From contig JASVEC010000010.1 of NCBI GenBank assembly GCA_030770535.1, forward strand, positions 558,001 to 622,000: 64,000 nt of DNA. The letters are read 5' to 3'. Numbering within the stretch: position 1 is the stretch's first letter; each line of letters opens with the position of its first letter. This DNA comes from Batkoa obscura (taxonomy: Eukaryota; Entomophthoromycota; Entomophthoromycetes; Entomophthorales; Batkoaceae). A model generated the notes under the pieces. That model saw only the letters and a list, made by a program, of their open reading frames with translations. It was not told the DNA's origin and did not search any database. Below are positions 22,591 through 32,860 of the stretch, piece after piece. A program made the position numbers and the translations under genes.

Positions 22591-22861
22591 TAATCTCTGT
22601 CTTATTGATTTTTTGATTTAAAATATCTTTTTTATTTGATTCAGTGGATTTGCAGTACTGTAAATAACCTATTGAAAAAAATTGAATTATCTTATTAATA
22701 TAATACCAATGCTAAACCCTTTTTAAAAGGAGGTATTGGCTATATATTTAATATTTTATTTAATATTTTACATTATCAAAATATTCTTTTTAAATAACAC
22801 TCTAAAGCAAATACTTTAAAACAAATAAACAATCTTAAATACAACGTAAAAGCTTAGATTA

Positions 22862-22971
22862 TTATATGGATATATATTTTTTTGTTTAAGAATTTTATTA
22901 CAATCTTTCCGCTTAAATAGGGCTTAAAAAGTGCGAAAAGTGATGAAACCAAAAAAAACACCCCTATATCT
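22862..22971 (+). repeat. MITE copy, forward
   Basis: Reads TATATTTTTTTGTTTAAGAA, then TCTTTCCGCTTAAATAGGGC, and ends ACACCCCTATA. The left terminus is mutated (TATGGATAT). Confidence 0.82.
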
Positions 22972-23796
22972 TTCCATAAGCTTCCTAATAGCTTTACATA
23001 AAAATTAGTAAATTTAAAGACAATTATTTTTTAGTAAAAATCATTTGCTATTATAATCTATGCCCTGCTGCAATAAACTTACTTCCAACTGTAAGGAAAT
23101 TTATGGAAAAGTCAATGTAATTTAATGTGAATAAACAATTCAATATACTATATATAGGATTTTAATATACCCTATGCTCTTTTTAGTACTAGAAAGCGTT
23201 TATAAATCAATATGTTGGCTTATCCTTTACTATGCTAAATAAAATACCCATATTTCATTGCCTTAATAATAGTTTTATCACTAAATTTAATAATGGTTTT
23301 GAGACAGCAACTAAATTTTTTAACAAAATATAATATAGAGTCCATATTATTATAGTAAAAGCAAGGTGTTGACAGTATTTGTGTATATTAGTTTATATTT
23401 GTGTTAAAATACTGAGTTTTAAAAATAAGCTAATGCATCATGAAAATAACAACCTAAAATTTAACTTTTCAAAGTAAAATTCTTTTCATTGTTTAACTGA
23501 AAATACTGTGGCACTTAACTGTTATAAAGCAATGCTATTAATCAAAGTTTTACGAAATAATATGTAAGGCTTTCAGTTATTACTTAATCTAGAATCAAGC
23601 ACAAGATTATTTTTATTAGCAACCATTTATTCTAATAAGGAATTGAAATTTCCATTATAAGCTAATGCAATGTTTATAATAACTTTCCTTACTCGCTTTT
23701 TAACTTATATCTATTTTTATCAACACGTTGATGTAGATTCATGTGGTATAAATACCTCGCTTTATCATGATATATATGTATTCAATTTCTAATATA

Positions 23797-26253
23797 TGGG
23801 GTTGTCTGAATTAGTTTCATTATTTTATCCAATTTTTGAAAAATTTTGTATTTTAAAAACTTCGCTTAAAATTCTATAAAATCACATCTTTTATTAAAAC
23901 AAAAGTACCCAAACACAGTTCTAAATCATTCTATTATAGCTCATACTGTAAGTTAGTTGAATTTCTACTAGATCTTAAATACATGTTCTTATAAAGCTTA
24001 ATTGAGAAATATTTACTATCAACTGCTTTATAACCAACATTGTAGATTTATTATCAAATAAATAAACTATTTTAATGTTATAATTACATTATTAATATAT
24101 TGCCAAGTTAATAAATAGCTGCATGGGAGGGAGTGGTTAGCCCCAAAACTATAATTAACCATCCCTATATAGTACAAGTAATAATAGTTTTTACATATTA
24201 TTACAGTTACTTGTTCTTTGACTATTTATTAACTTAGCTATTAATAACTTAAGTAATCCTAACATTTAACAACCTATTTCTATCATTCAACAAACTACTT
24301 ACTTGCTTAGTAAATATCGAAATTTTTAAATTCTCTGTTATCTTCGTAAGGTAAGCTGGGATCGATCTTTTAATTTTTCTGTTTTCTATAGACTCTATAA
24401 CTTTAATTGGGACTATATCGCTTTTTTTTGATGTATCAGATACTGGATAACAATGTAGTTTATTGTTATGTTTAATAAAGTGTAAATACTTCTTAATGCC
24501 CTGCATCTCTATTATTCTTTTTGTATTTTTGTTTCTTTTATACTTTTTAAAAATTATATCTGTTTTCCCATTATTAACAGTCGAGTTATTAATTTTATTA
24601 TGCTCGCAAATAAAAGCCTCAAATCTTGAAATTAATTGATCGATATCTTCTATTTTACCTAACGCTTCAAAACTACTTTTCCATTTTGAAAGGTTTCCAA
24701 AATGTCCATCAACTATACTTTTTCCATGATGCTCAGCAAAAAAATTAAGATTAACATTCAAACTACTATTTATTTTATGAATTTCTTTAAACATATAGTG
24801 TAGAAACTCTTGGGATCTAAAATGATTTCCTGTATCTGCCCATATATTAATTTTTGTAAACTTTTTAAATAGAAGCTCTGTAGAGATTAAATCGATTAAA
24901 CAATCTCCTGCATATGCTGAATCATGATTCAATATTTCAGATAAGTAATCAAAGTAAACTTTGCCTATTGTTTTATCATCTTTTAAATATAATACACCAA
25001 AACCTAATACTGATATAGCTTGTTTATTATAATGATCTAGATTTATTGAATCTGGTCTTGTCCCTATTTCCATATTTTGTTTAAAATCTAAAACTATTAT
25101 ACAACTTTTGTTATTTAATTTTTTAATAGTTTCATTAAATGTGTTTTTTTGAGTATCAACACAGAATTTATGTAATTTGTATAATTTTTCTTCTTCGTTG
25201 AAAATTTCTTGTATCTCTGCTTTGTTTTTTGCTGTATTTATTTTATTTTCAAATAACTTTTTTCTAACTGTATACTGGGTACATATATTACATAGATCCG
25301 TTTTTCTTGCTGGATTTTTGAAATTACTTGGTATATATTTAAAGAACGTTGACCTAGCTACTGCTTTATCTCTTAGATCATTCAAATATTTACTATATAT
25401 CATTCTTCTACTTTTATTTAATATATATATATTATCTGATGAATATTTACTATCGTTATTTTTTTTATTAAATCTTGATGAAATAGTTGAATCATTTAGT
25501 AAATATTGTATGATAGTTTCAATTTGCTCATCTTTAATTTTTTTTGTGTTTTTAATAATAGGTTTTAGTGTTGATATTTTATTACTATTACTTGTTTTTG
25601 AATAATCATATTGATTTCTATTTATATTAAACCCAAAACTCTTACATTCATCAAAAGAATATACTGAAGCTATAGTTGATAATAACGCTACTTGCTGACT
25701 TTTGTTTCCTGTTTCCCTTAAAGCACTAATTTTATACATTACTTGATTAAGTTTATTATTATCGATAGTAAACTTTGATAATATATCTTTTCTTTGTTTT
25801 GTTTTATTATAAAATTCCATGAACCTTGGGTTGTTATAAGTAGCTCTTAAAATTGATGTAAATGAATTACAATGTTTATATTGTGTACTCCTCCCTATTG
25901 TATTGAAGTTTTCAAAAATTCCATTTCGAAGTTTAGTTATGAAAGTTTGCATTTTATTTTTATTTCAACAAAAAATAAAGTCAAATAACTGTATTTATAT
26001 AATTATGTATTTATGTAATTATATAATCATATAGTTATATATTATATATCTGTTAAATATCTAACAGAACTAACATAAAATATATAGTTAGGAAAATTAG
26101 CTATTTAAGAAAAGGAAACAATTAAAATAAGTTTTAAATAGAGACATTTAATTTTAGGCTTTTTAGATTTAACCGTTATATTGAACACAAACTTGGAATT
26201 TTAAATTTGGATTAATTTCTAAGTAGATTCTGAAACCAATTAGGACAGCCCCA
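23797..26253 (-). mobile_element. DNA transposon with TIRs and intact-looking transposase
   Basis: 2457 bp element. The left terminus TGGGGTTGTCTGAATTAGTT and the right terminus, read inward on the other strand as TGGGGCTGTCCTAATTGGTT, match at about 20 of 24 positions and are flanked by TA on both sides (a 2 bp target duplication, TA). It holds one long frame, the transposase at 24249-25952 on the minus strand. Termini resemble those of the small MITE family (TGGGGATG) and of the 6047-7083 element. Superfamily not assigned: a DD(H/D)-type RNase H fold is likely. Because the transposase frame is uninterrupted and the ends are good, it may be young. Confidence 0.82.
24249..25952 (-). CDS. Transposase of the 23.8-26.3 kb DNA transposon
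   Basis: 567 aa, uninterrupted. A Lys/Asn-rich N-terminal third is followed by a zinc-knuckle-like set, Cys221-x2-Cys224 and His261-x2-Cys264. An RNase H-like catalytic core follows, with candidate acidic residues Asp289 (IIVLDFKQN), Asp373 (INIWADTGNHFRS) and Asp415 in EHHGKSIVDGHFG. The order of blocks (C-C...H-C, D, a HDSAYAGD segment, W-A-D-T-G, H-G-K-x3-D-G) is similar to uncharacterised animal and fungal transposase-derived proteins with an HGK-D motif; I cannot name the superfamily. It is AT-rich like its surroundings and runs antisense to the neighbouring secreted-protein gene. About 450 bp of element lie between its stop and the left TIR. Confidence 0.8.
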   Translation of the reverse strand: MQTFITKLRNGIFENFNTIGRSTQYKHCNSFTSILRATYNNPRFMEFYNKTKQRKDILSKFTIDNNKLNQVMYKISALRETGNKSQQVALLSTIASVYSFDECKSFGFNINRNQYDYSKTSNSNKISTLKPIIKNTKKIKDEQIETIIQYLLNDSTISSRFNKKNNDSKYSSDNIYILNKSRRMIYSKYLNDLRDKAVARSTFFKYIPSNFKNPARKTDLCNICTQYTVRKKLFENKINTAKNKAEIQEIFNEEEKLYKLHKFCVDTQKNTFNETIKKLNNKSCIIVLDFKQNMEIGTRPDSINLDHYNKQAISVLGFGVLYLKDDKTIGKVYFDYLSEILNHDSAYAGDCLIDLISTELLFKKFTKINIWADTGNHFRSQEFLHYMFKEIHKINSSLNVNLNFFAEHHGKSIVDGHFGNLSKWKSSFEALGKIEDIDQLISRFEAFICEHNKINNSTVNNGKTDIIFKKYKRNKNTKRIIEMQGIKKYLHFIKHNNKLHCYPVSDTSKKSDIVPIKVIESIENRKIKRSIPAYLTKITENLKISIFTKQVSSLLNDRNRLLNVRIT

Positions 26254-26266
26254 TATCATAATTAAT

Positions 26267-26860
26267 ATGCGCTCTATTTTATTATACTCTGCTTTCTCTA
26301 TCACAGTTTTAAATGCTATCAGCATTACTCCAATTAGAGCTATTCTTGGTGATGAAGATGCCATCTTAAAACTTTGCGTTGGTAATCTAGCAGCAGCCAA
26401 AATACCAGGTAGCCATGAAATTGCTGATCTGAAAGTTGATTTAAAAGAAGATAAAAAACTACACTGTGGGCCTAACAATACCCCAGCATCTAAATCTTTG
26501 TTAGATTTGTTATTATTAGGTAAAGACCCTTGCTCTCATTTCAAAGTACTAAGTGCAAAATCTTCTAAGTATGGAAAGGGCATTAATGCCATCGATATTG
26601 TACTTAATACTATTCAACCACATTGTAAAGATCAAGTTCCTAAACCAAATAGTGTTCCAAAAGTCAATTCTCCACCAGGAGTAGTTACTCCAAAGCCTGC
26701 CGATACAAAGCCAGCTCATCCAAAACCACATAAGGGTGGTGATAAAAATTATCATAACAACAATGGGGATAATTACGATAGTGATGGTGATTATTATGAT
26801 AATGGCGATTATGACGATGACTATGATAATGGTTACCATAACCATCATTATTATTATTAA
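26267..26860 (+). CDS. Four-cysteine secreted protein, copy 2 (diverged)
   Basis: 197 aa, single exon, unknown function. Signal peptide (MRSILLYSAFSITVLNAIS), then the four-cysteine domain with Cys 37, 67, 89 and 120 in register with copies 1 and 3, roughly 78 percent identical over the first 125 residues by eye. The C-terminus differs: a longer Pro/Lys/His linker and a 45-residue tail rich in Asp, Tyr, Asn, Gly and His, ending HNHHYYY, which could bind metal or wall polymers. The ATG lies only 13 bp past the terminus of the DNA transposon at 23797-26253, so any native promoter beyond the insertion has been displaced about 2.5 kb. The gene is either driven from the element's right end or silent; the open frame suggests recent insertion or retained use. 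Confidence 0.85.
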   Translation: MRSILLYSAFSITVLNAISITPIRAILGDEDAILKLCVGNLAAAKIPGSHEIADLKVDLKEDKKLHCGPNNTPASKSLLDLLLLGKDPCSHFKVLSAKSSKYGKGINAIDIVLNTIQPHCKDQVPKPNSVPKVNSPPGVVTPKPADTKPAHPKPHKGGDKNYHNNNGDNYDSDGDYYDNGDYDDDYDNGYHNHHYYY

Positions 26861-29210
26861 TATATTGTTTACAGTTAGCTTTTATTATTAACTTATTAAA
26901 CCATACATCAATCATATATTAGTTCGTGCTTTATTTTTGTTATTATTTTTATTATGTTTATTTTTTTATTTTTTTATTTTTTTATTTTATTACAACTTGG
27001 TTAATCTCTTACAGTTGTTTGCTTGGGCTAAAATAGGGTATTTATACTATTCATCGATTAATTTAAAGTTTGTTAAAAAATAGAGTAACAAACTCGAGAA
27101 CTAAGATATATATCTCTTATTTTTCTTAGTATTTTACCTGTTTTAAATAAATCGGATCTTTATCGCTCACTTGAACCTCTTCTCTTCCATTGCTTTAATT
27201 ATTATTCCTTGGTTCCCTTTCTTTAGACACATATAGTCAAAGCCTTTAAGCTCGATTCCATTACCCGATTACCTATTGTTAGTTTCCCTATCTTTCTTTC
27301 TGACAATTCTTCCTCTTCTTCCTTAGCAAGAGCTTGGATCCTTTCTATGGGATTGTACGTCTTGTATAATAGGTTTAGTATAATCTACTTTAACCCTGCT
27401 TATTTTACCTTCTTACCATTTAGCCCAATCAGACTTTCTATTTAATGGGGAGCTTCATGAAGATTCGAAACGAAATAGATTATATTTTGCCTCTTTCAAC
27501 CTAGAAAAGACAGGTGGGTTTAGACTCTCTTCTAACGCTTCTATAGTACCTTTCATGAATGGTCCTGCCCCTAATATTTATCTTTTTATTTTAGTTAACA
27601 AAACAATTAATATTATGACATCTCAAGAAAAAAATATTAAACCAAACCTTCCATACGAATCAGTAATCGAAAAAATCGAAGACCAAAACATTTCTAATTA
27701 TTGAGATGATGTTTAATATCTTTATGCCTTTCAAGCCTTTCTAAAAAATCTTAAAGGCGACGAACTTACAAGTTATATATCCTTAAAAATAAAAATTTTT
27801 AAATGATAAACTCGATAACAAAGGATTGAAAGTTAAAGGGAAGTATAGCAAGGAAAGGGAAGCCAACTTGTTGACGGATAACTATTCACTTTCAGGCGTA
27901 GTAATTCTAAATTTTTCATAAAGCTACAAAGAGTCAATAAGTCCTCTTTTTCCATATATATTCTAGTGTCAGAATGATGTGAGCTCCTTTAGAATAGTTT
28001 TAAATACCTTTACTATTGAACACAGTATAGCCCAAAAATTCTAGATCAACTGCAAGTAGTGAACTTTTCCGCTTTATCAAAAGTCTCATATAGTCCTCAT
28101 TACCTTTAATCCCTTATCTACCGTTCATTTCCTCTTTCTAATTTTTTTTAAAATAAACCAAATCTCCTATTGGATTGGTAATCAAAAAATGTGTACCTGT
28201 TTTAGGTTTGAGCAAGTTAGGCTTAATTACTTGAAGTTTCAATATGTGAAAGAATGCACAGACATGAAGTAATATACAAGAAGTGTCAAGGAGGGATTTA
28301 TAATTATTAAATGGTAATTTTATGTATGTAGAGCAAGTTTTCCAGAGCCTTGGTCCTATAATGAAGAATTGAGGCAGGGGTAAACCCGAAACAAAAGCCA
28401 TTAGAAGCTGATTGTATCCATACTAGAGATTATCAAAGATAAAGTTGAGATGGTTGATACATCATATTATTAGACTGCATCTTTTATGGATCTTCAAACA
28501 AGAATTAAAACAATGGCCAGTTCTCTTTCCGTCTCTTCATAGAAGAGACATTTTATATGAAAGTAAGGGATATAGTGAGTAAGATTAGCTATGGTTTCAA
28601 ATGCATTAAAGTTAAATCTTTACAGAAAGAAAGATGATTCTTTTCAGGATTTTAAATAAAACTAAATATGTATGATTATTTTCACAATTCCCCTTTTTGT
28701 TATTTAACTAAGATCAGTTTTTTTGCTAATTTTAAGTTAAACGAATTTAACAAGCAAAGTTTAATATAAAATCCAATATTTGGCTTTGAGTTGTCATTGT
28801 ACCTTACTTAGAAATAACAACTACTATAAAGGGAATTAAACAATGTTATTATAAACAAAAGGATAGGGTGGGCTGATTACCTAATTGATAGTGCATAGGT
28901 CCTTTTCTATCTGAATTTTATTCATTCTCGATAAATTTCAAATTTCAATTTCAGTTGGAAGCATTATTAACTTAAATTGGTTCAATTTAACCAAATCTAA
29001 TTCCCAATAAATTAAATATTAACTTTTTAAAGTTAAATAAATTTTTGTTTAATGATATGAATTTTATTGTCAAACTAGAAGAACTTAAAAAGTTACTTGA
29101 TTAAAAATTATATTGTTTGTATAGGTGGAGGTTTTATTTACAACAATATGTCGGTTTGGATGGAAATTAAGGCCTATTCATTTTTAGCTAAACATTAGGT
29201 GTAAAAGAAG
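26861..29210. other. Gene-free stretch with decayed, less A/T-rich patch
   Basis: After a T-rich ATTTTTTT run at about 26955-26990, the interval 27100-28650 is visibly richer in C and G and has broken coding-like frames on both strands (see the fossil entry). 28650-29210 is plain AT-rich sequence upstream of copy 3. No intact gene is supported. Confidence 0.5.
27120..28620. mobile_element. Fossil patch, probably retroelement (Ty3/gypsy-like) debris
   Basis: Scattered coding-like fragments on both strands, with composition unlike the flanks. One short minus-strand block near 28000-28080 (EFLGYTVFNSKGI) resembles the FLG block of gypsy-type reverse transcriptases. The patch is heavily broken with many breaks; no terminal repeats were found, so borders are approximate and the age looks old. 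Family assignment is tentative. Confidence 0.35.
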
Positions 29211-29218
29211 TATATAAA
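29211..29218 (+). promoter_or_regulatory. TATA box of four-cysteine gene copy 3
   Basis: TATATAAA lies about 84-91 bp before the ATG at 29302, at the same spacing as in copy 1. Confidence 0.6.
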
Positions 29219-29301
29219 CGCAGTTCTAATCGCTAACTATTAAATTAAAATACTATCATTAATATTACTTTATACAGTCCTATACAGTTAATCAAATAGC
29301 A

Positions 29302-29778
29302 ATGCGTTTCTTTTTATTGTACTCTACTTTCTCTATCGCAGCTTTAAATGCTGTCAGTATTACTCCAATTAGAGCTATCCTTGGTGATGAAGATGCTTTG
29401 TTAACTCTTTGTGTTGGTAATTTAGCTGCTGCTAAAGTACCAGGTAGCCATAATATTGCTGATTTGAAAGTTGATTTAAAGGGGAATAAGAAGGTACATT
29501 GTGGACCTAACAATATCCCAGCATCCAAATCATTATTAGACTTGTTATTATTAGGTGAAGACTCTTGCTCTCATCTTAAGTTACTTAATACCGTCACTTC
29601 TCAGTATGGTGAAGGTATTGGTGGGATTGACATCGTATTAAATACTATTCAACCACACTGTAAAAACCATACTCCTAAACCAAACGGTGAGACAAAAACT
29701 GATCCTATTCCCCCAGTTACCCCAAAACCAGTTGATCCAAAGCCACCTAAGGATGATGATGACAATTATTACAACTAA
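29302..29778 (+). CDS. Four-cysteine secreted protein, copy 3
   Basis: 158 aa, single exon, unknown function. Residues 1-152 are identical to copy 1 (21205), with the same signal peptide, four cysteines (37, 67, 89, 120) and Pro/Lys linker. Only the last six residues differ (DDNYYN in place of GRRNYD). The DNA match begins one base before the ATG and ends at about 29758, some 20 bp before the stop; I found no mismatch, synonymous sites included. Upstream and downstream sequence is unrelated apart from the TATA box. This pattern points to recent gene conversion or to recent duplication of a coding cassette. Confidence 0.88.
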   Translation: MRFFLLYSTFSIAALNAVSITPIRAILGDEDALLTLCVGNLAAAKVPGSHNIADLKVDLKGNKKVHCGPNNIPASKSLLDLLLLGEDSCSHLKLLNTVTSQYGEGIGGIDIVLNTIQPHCKNHTPKPNGETKTDPIPPVTPKPVDPKPPKDDDDNYYN

Positions 29779-30057
29779 TTTTATTCATTTGAATATGATT
29801 TAGATTATTCTATACTATCTGCAATAAATACATTATAATAAAACATATTACTATGTTGACTGCTTTAAATACTTTGCATAAATTATTTTATAGTTCTCAT
29901 TTTTATTTCAAATAATCTAATTTAAGAGTAGGATTGACTATTATTTGACTATAAAAAAGATTTTTAAGCAAAGTATATATATCATTAATGCTATTATAAA
30001 AAACAACTAAATATAACATATCGAAAAACTATGAGCCATCATATGCTCAAATCAATA

Positions 30058-30161
30058 GATGGGAATGTATTTTTGTATTTAAGAATTTTACTAATAATTT
30101 TTCCACTCAAATAGTGCTTAAAAGATGGAAAAAGTAATGAAGCCAAAAAACACTCCCAGAT
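30058..30161 (+). repeat. MITE copy, forward
   Basis: Full length, TGGGAATGTATTTTTG at the left and ACACTCCCA at the right, flanked by GA on both sides, consistent with a 2 bp target duplication. Confidence 0.88.
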
Positions 30162-31679
30162 TTAAGTTCTAGATCTTCAACCGAAAAAAGTAACTTAAAA
30201 GTGTATTAATAATTTACTAACGTTCAATTTATTTTAATTACAGTTTTGTCATGGGTTTATTTTTCAGTAATCAGTGCCTCCAAAAAATACTATAACACAC
30301 AATCTAAACCATTAAATTTTTTGTGAATCTTGGAAAAGTCGAAATTACCAGTTTTAGATTTTGGAGAAAGAGTGTATATGGAGAGGTAAGAGTATATTTG
30401 GATAGGAGGTTGGTGGCAGCTTCATGGGTTTTTCAAATTAAAAATCGAAGCATTTGTACTTCTGTGAAGTATAGAACTTTCTGATCGCTCCATTTATCTA
30501 TTGTTTAACATTCATTACATTTTTTGGTTGTCATTTTTATTTCCCATATCATCAATTAAAAGGCACTTACCAACTTAATTATTTTTATGCTTTTAAAAGC
30601 TTAAAGTGAAGCTATATTTTTTAGATATTTAACTCATATTAAAACTATGAACATGGAAAAGGAAAGCCAAGAAGATTGAAAATCAAATTATTTTATATAA
30701 AATGCTATAGACGAAAAAAGTGCTGCTTTTTATTTATTGTTAATTGAGTTATCCCTAGACTATTATAATATCAACACATTATTCATTTTAGTAACCTTGA
30801 GGCTTTAAGTATATAAGCAGTTTTTTACCATTGACTAAAGTAAATACACTTGTATAAGGAAAGTATCACCAATTTTTTTAAAGCTCATCCATCGTAGTAA
30901 TAAAAATACAAATACCAATATTTTATCTATAGAATAAAGCTATTGATTTTAGATTACAAGGTATTTATTATAATGATATAAAAATATTTGAAATAAAATT
31001 AACACCTAAATGTTTAAGTGCTTTAAAAAATCAACTTTTTAAATAGTTGCTAAACTTGTTTGAACAGAGTAATGTTTATTAAATATATAAATGAAATGCT
31101 AGTCTTATTTCTGAAAGATTGATAAGAACTTAGTAGCACATAGTTAAAATATCAGTACTTTGTCCCAGAATTGATTAATATAATAATTAAATTTATAATA
31201 GCTTAAAAATATGACCAAAATAAAACAAATAATGAAACATCCTAAAAGCTTGGTATCATATATATCTTGTATACTAAAATCTTTGGGTTTATTTCTATAA
31301 TATCATAACTTTTTTGAACTGTTTTTAACATTATTTGGGTTTCAATTTAATTTAATTTGATCAGTTTTTACAAAATCCTTAATAATTTTTATAACTATAA
31401 CTTTGAGCTATAATTTTTAGGTTGTTTAAAAAGTTCCTCTTAGCTTCCTTGCCACGATTTAGGAGTAATTATAGTCATTGGTGTATTTCAATATACGGGC
31501 TATGTATTTTAGACCGTATTAAACATATCATGGTATATAGATAAAACCCCAAATATAATAATAGATAACCATGTTTAAAATAAACCATATACATCATAAT
31601 ACTTATCAAATAGGCGCCCACAAATTAGTGTATAAAAAGTACTATATCTAATACTTACTATTATCAAGCCCCAATTTCA

Positions 31680-32118
31680 ATTCAATGCTTGAAAAAGCCT
31701 TTTATCTATCGCCACTATATTTTTATCTTCATTTACTTTAACTATTGAATGGTTTCATAAAGGTCATGTCCTTGAACCTCCTTGTAATGTGAAAGGAACA
31801 ATCAACCGAACCAAAGACATTTTTACTTGTAAATGTACCTCTTATTACTAAAATAAGGCAGTTGAAACTTCATCTAAAGCTGATACTAGTGACAAGCCTA
31901 ACACTTGCCAATCAGGTGGTATATACTTCAAAAATAAAGTAGCTGGTGCTATCATTAAATATTGTGAAGCAGAGTTTTTTAAATTGATACTTATGTTGGT
32001 AATGGTGCTCCAGACCACAGCTCCTTCTAATTCAGTTGTAATCCCAATGAAAACAAAGCCAAAGTATATCATAGACATAAATTTACTAATACATGCTCTA
32101 TCAGCGCTTGAACAATGA
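31680..32118 (+). pseudogene. Decayed small cysteine-containing secreted-protein gene
   Basis: A hydrophobic signal-peptide-like segment is followed by short Cys-containing stretches (for example NTCQSGGIYFKNK), with a TATA-like TATAAAAAG near 31632. Codon-like composition stands out from the AT-rich flanks. It is broken by several lesions and has no intact frame. The original function is unknown; no match to the four-cysteine family was seen. Confidence 0.45.
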
Positions 32119-32587
32119 CCTCTAATGTCATACCTAGCTATCTCACTATATCCTAAGCAATAAATATTATTGTTACTATTTTCTTTAGTATTTAAAACTT
32201 TTTTTTATTTCAATTACTCTCTTGTTTTTAATTTATTTAATGCTTTGGCAACTGACTCAAGTTCTATATTTACATACTTTTAAAATGTTATAGCTGTAGC
32301 TTTAATATTGAATGTATATACGATTATATTAAATTATATATTAAATTTAGAATTTTATCATACCTGATTAGTCCTTCAACGTCGACATTTCCAATAATTA
32401 CAATAAGCATTCACATCTTATTTAAAATTTTCTAAATAAACAAATCGCTACTTTTAAAATCAATTTATTAAATTGAAGATATTTTAAATTTTCCCAGTGT
32501 TGAACTTAAGATTATGTAAAGATATTATATTCGCTATTATCTTTTAAAAATTATAAAAAAATTCCTATATTTTTATCAAATTATAAT

Positions 32588-32690
32588 TGGGGATGTTTTT
32601 TTTGATTTCATTACTTTTTCCATCTCTTAAGCGTTGTTTGAATGGAAAGATTGTTAGTAAATTCTTAAACAAAAAAATACATTCCCAATT
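32588..32690 (-). repeat. MITE copy, reverse
   Basis: Full length, TGGGGATGTTTTTTTTGATT to ACATTCCCA, flanked by AT on both sides. Confidence 0.88.
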
Positions 32691-32802
32691 ATTGTTTTGA
32701 TTGTTACCTTATTTTAAAATTTTGATATTGACAATGAACAAATTAAAAAAAGTTTCAAAAGTTTCAAAAAGTAAAAATATAATAAGAGTAGGAATTATAA
32801 TA

Positions 32803-32860
32803 TATGGCGATGTACTTTTCGTTTAATAAAATTATTAGATAAAAAAATACATTCCCATAT
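32803..32860 (-). repeat. MITE copy, internally deleted
   Basis: Both termini survive (TATGGCGATGTA and ACATTCCCATA) around only about 35 bp, so the centre has been lost. Confidence 0.65.

Larger units (their letters stand above)
21682..23796. other. Gene-free stretch with two MITEs and an inverted repeat
   Basis: Two MITE copies (22483-22590 and 22862-22971) and a roughly 250 bp interval closed by a 12-14 bp inverted repeat (about 21934 and 22177). No protein gene is supported. The part at 21870-22260 is less A/T rich than its surroundings. Confidence 0.5.

Noticed and set aside
25177-25605. Hydrophobic 142-codon frame opposite the transposase
   Set aside because: Shadow of a Lys/Asn-rich coding strand, which reads as Leu/Phe-rich on the other strand.
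26549-26915. Two antisense frames at the end of copy 2
   Set aside because: Caused by the low-complexity Asp/Tyr/Asn tail; no other support.
28138-28401. 87-codon minus-strand frame
   Set aside because: Lies in the fossil patch and has no recognisable domain; treated as debris rather than a gene.
21186-29528. Antisense frames opposite the four-cysteine genes
   Set aside because: They are identical between copies only because the sense coding sequence is identical; no independent evidence.
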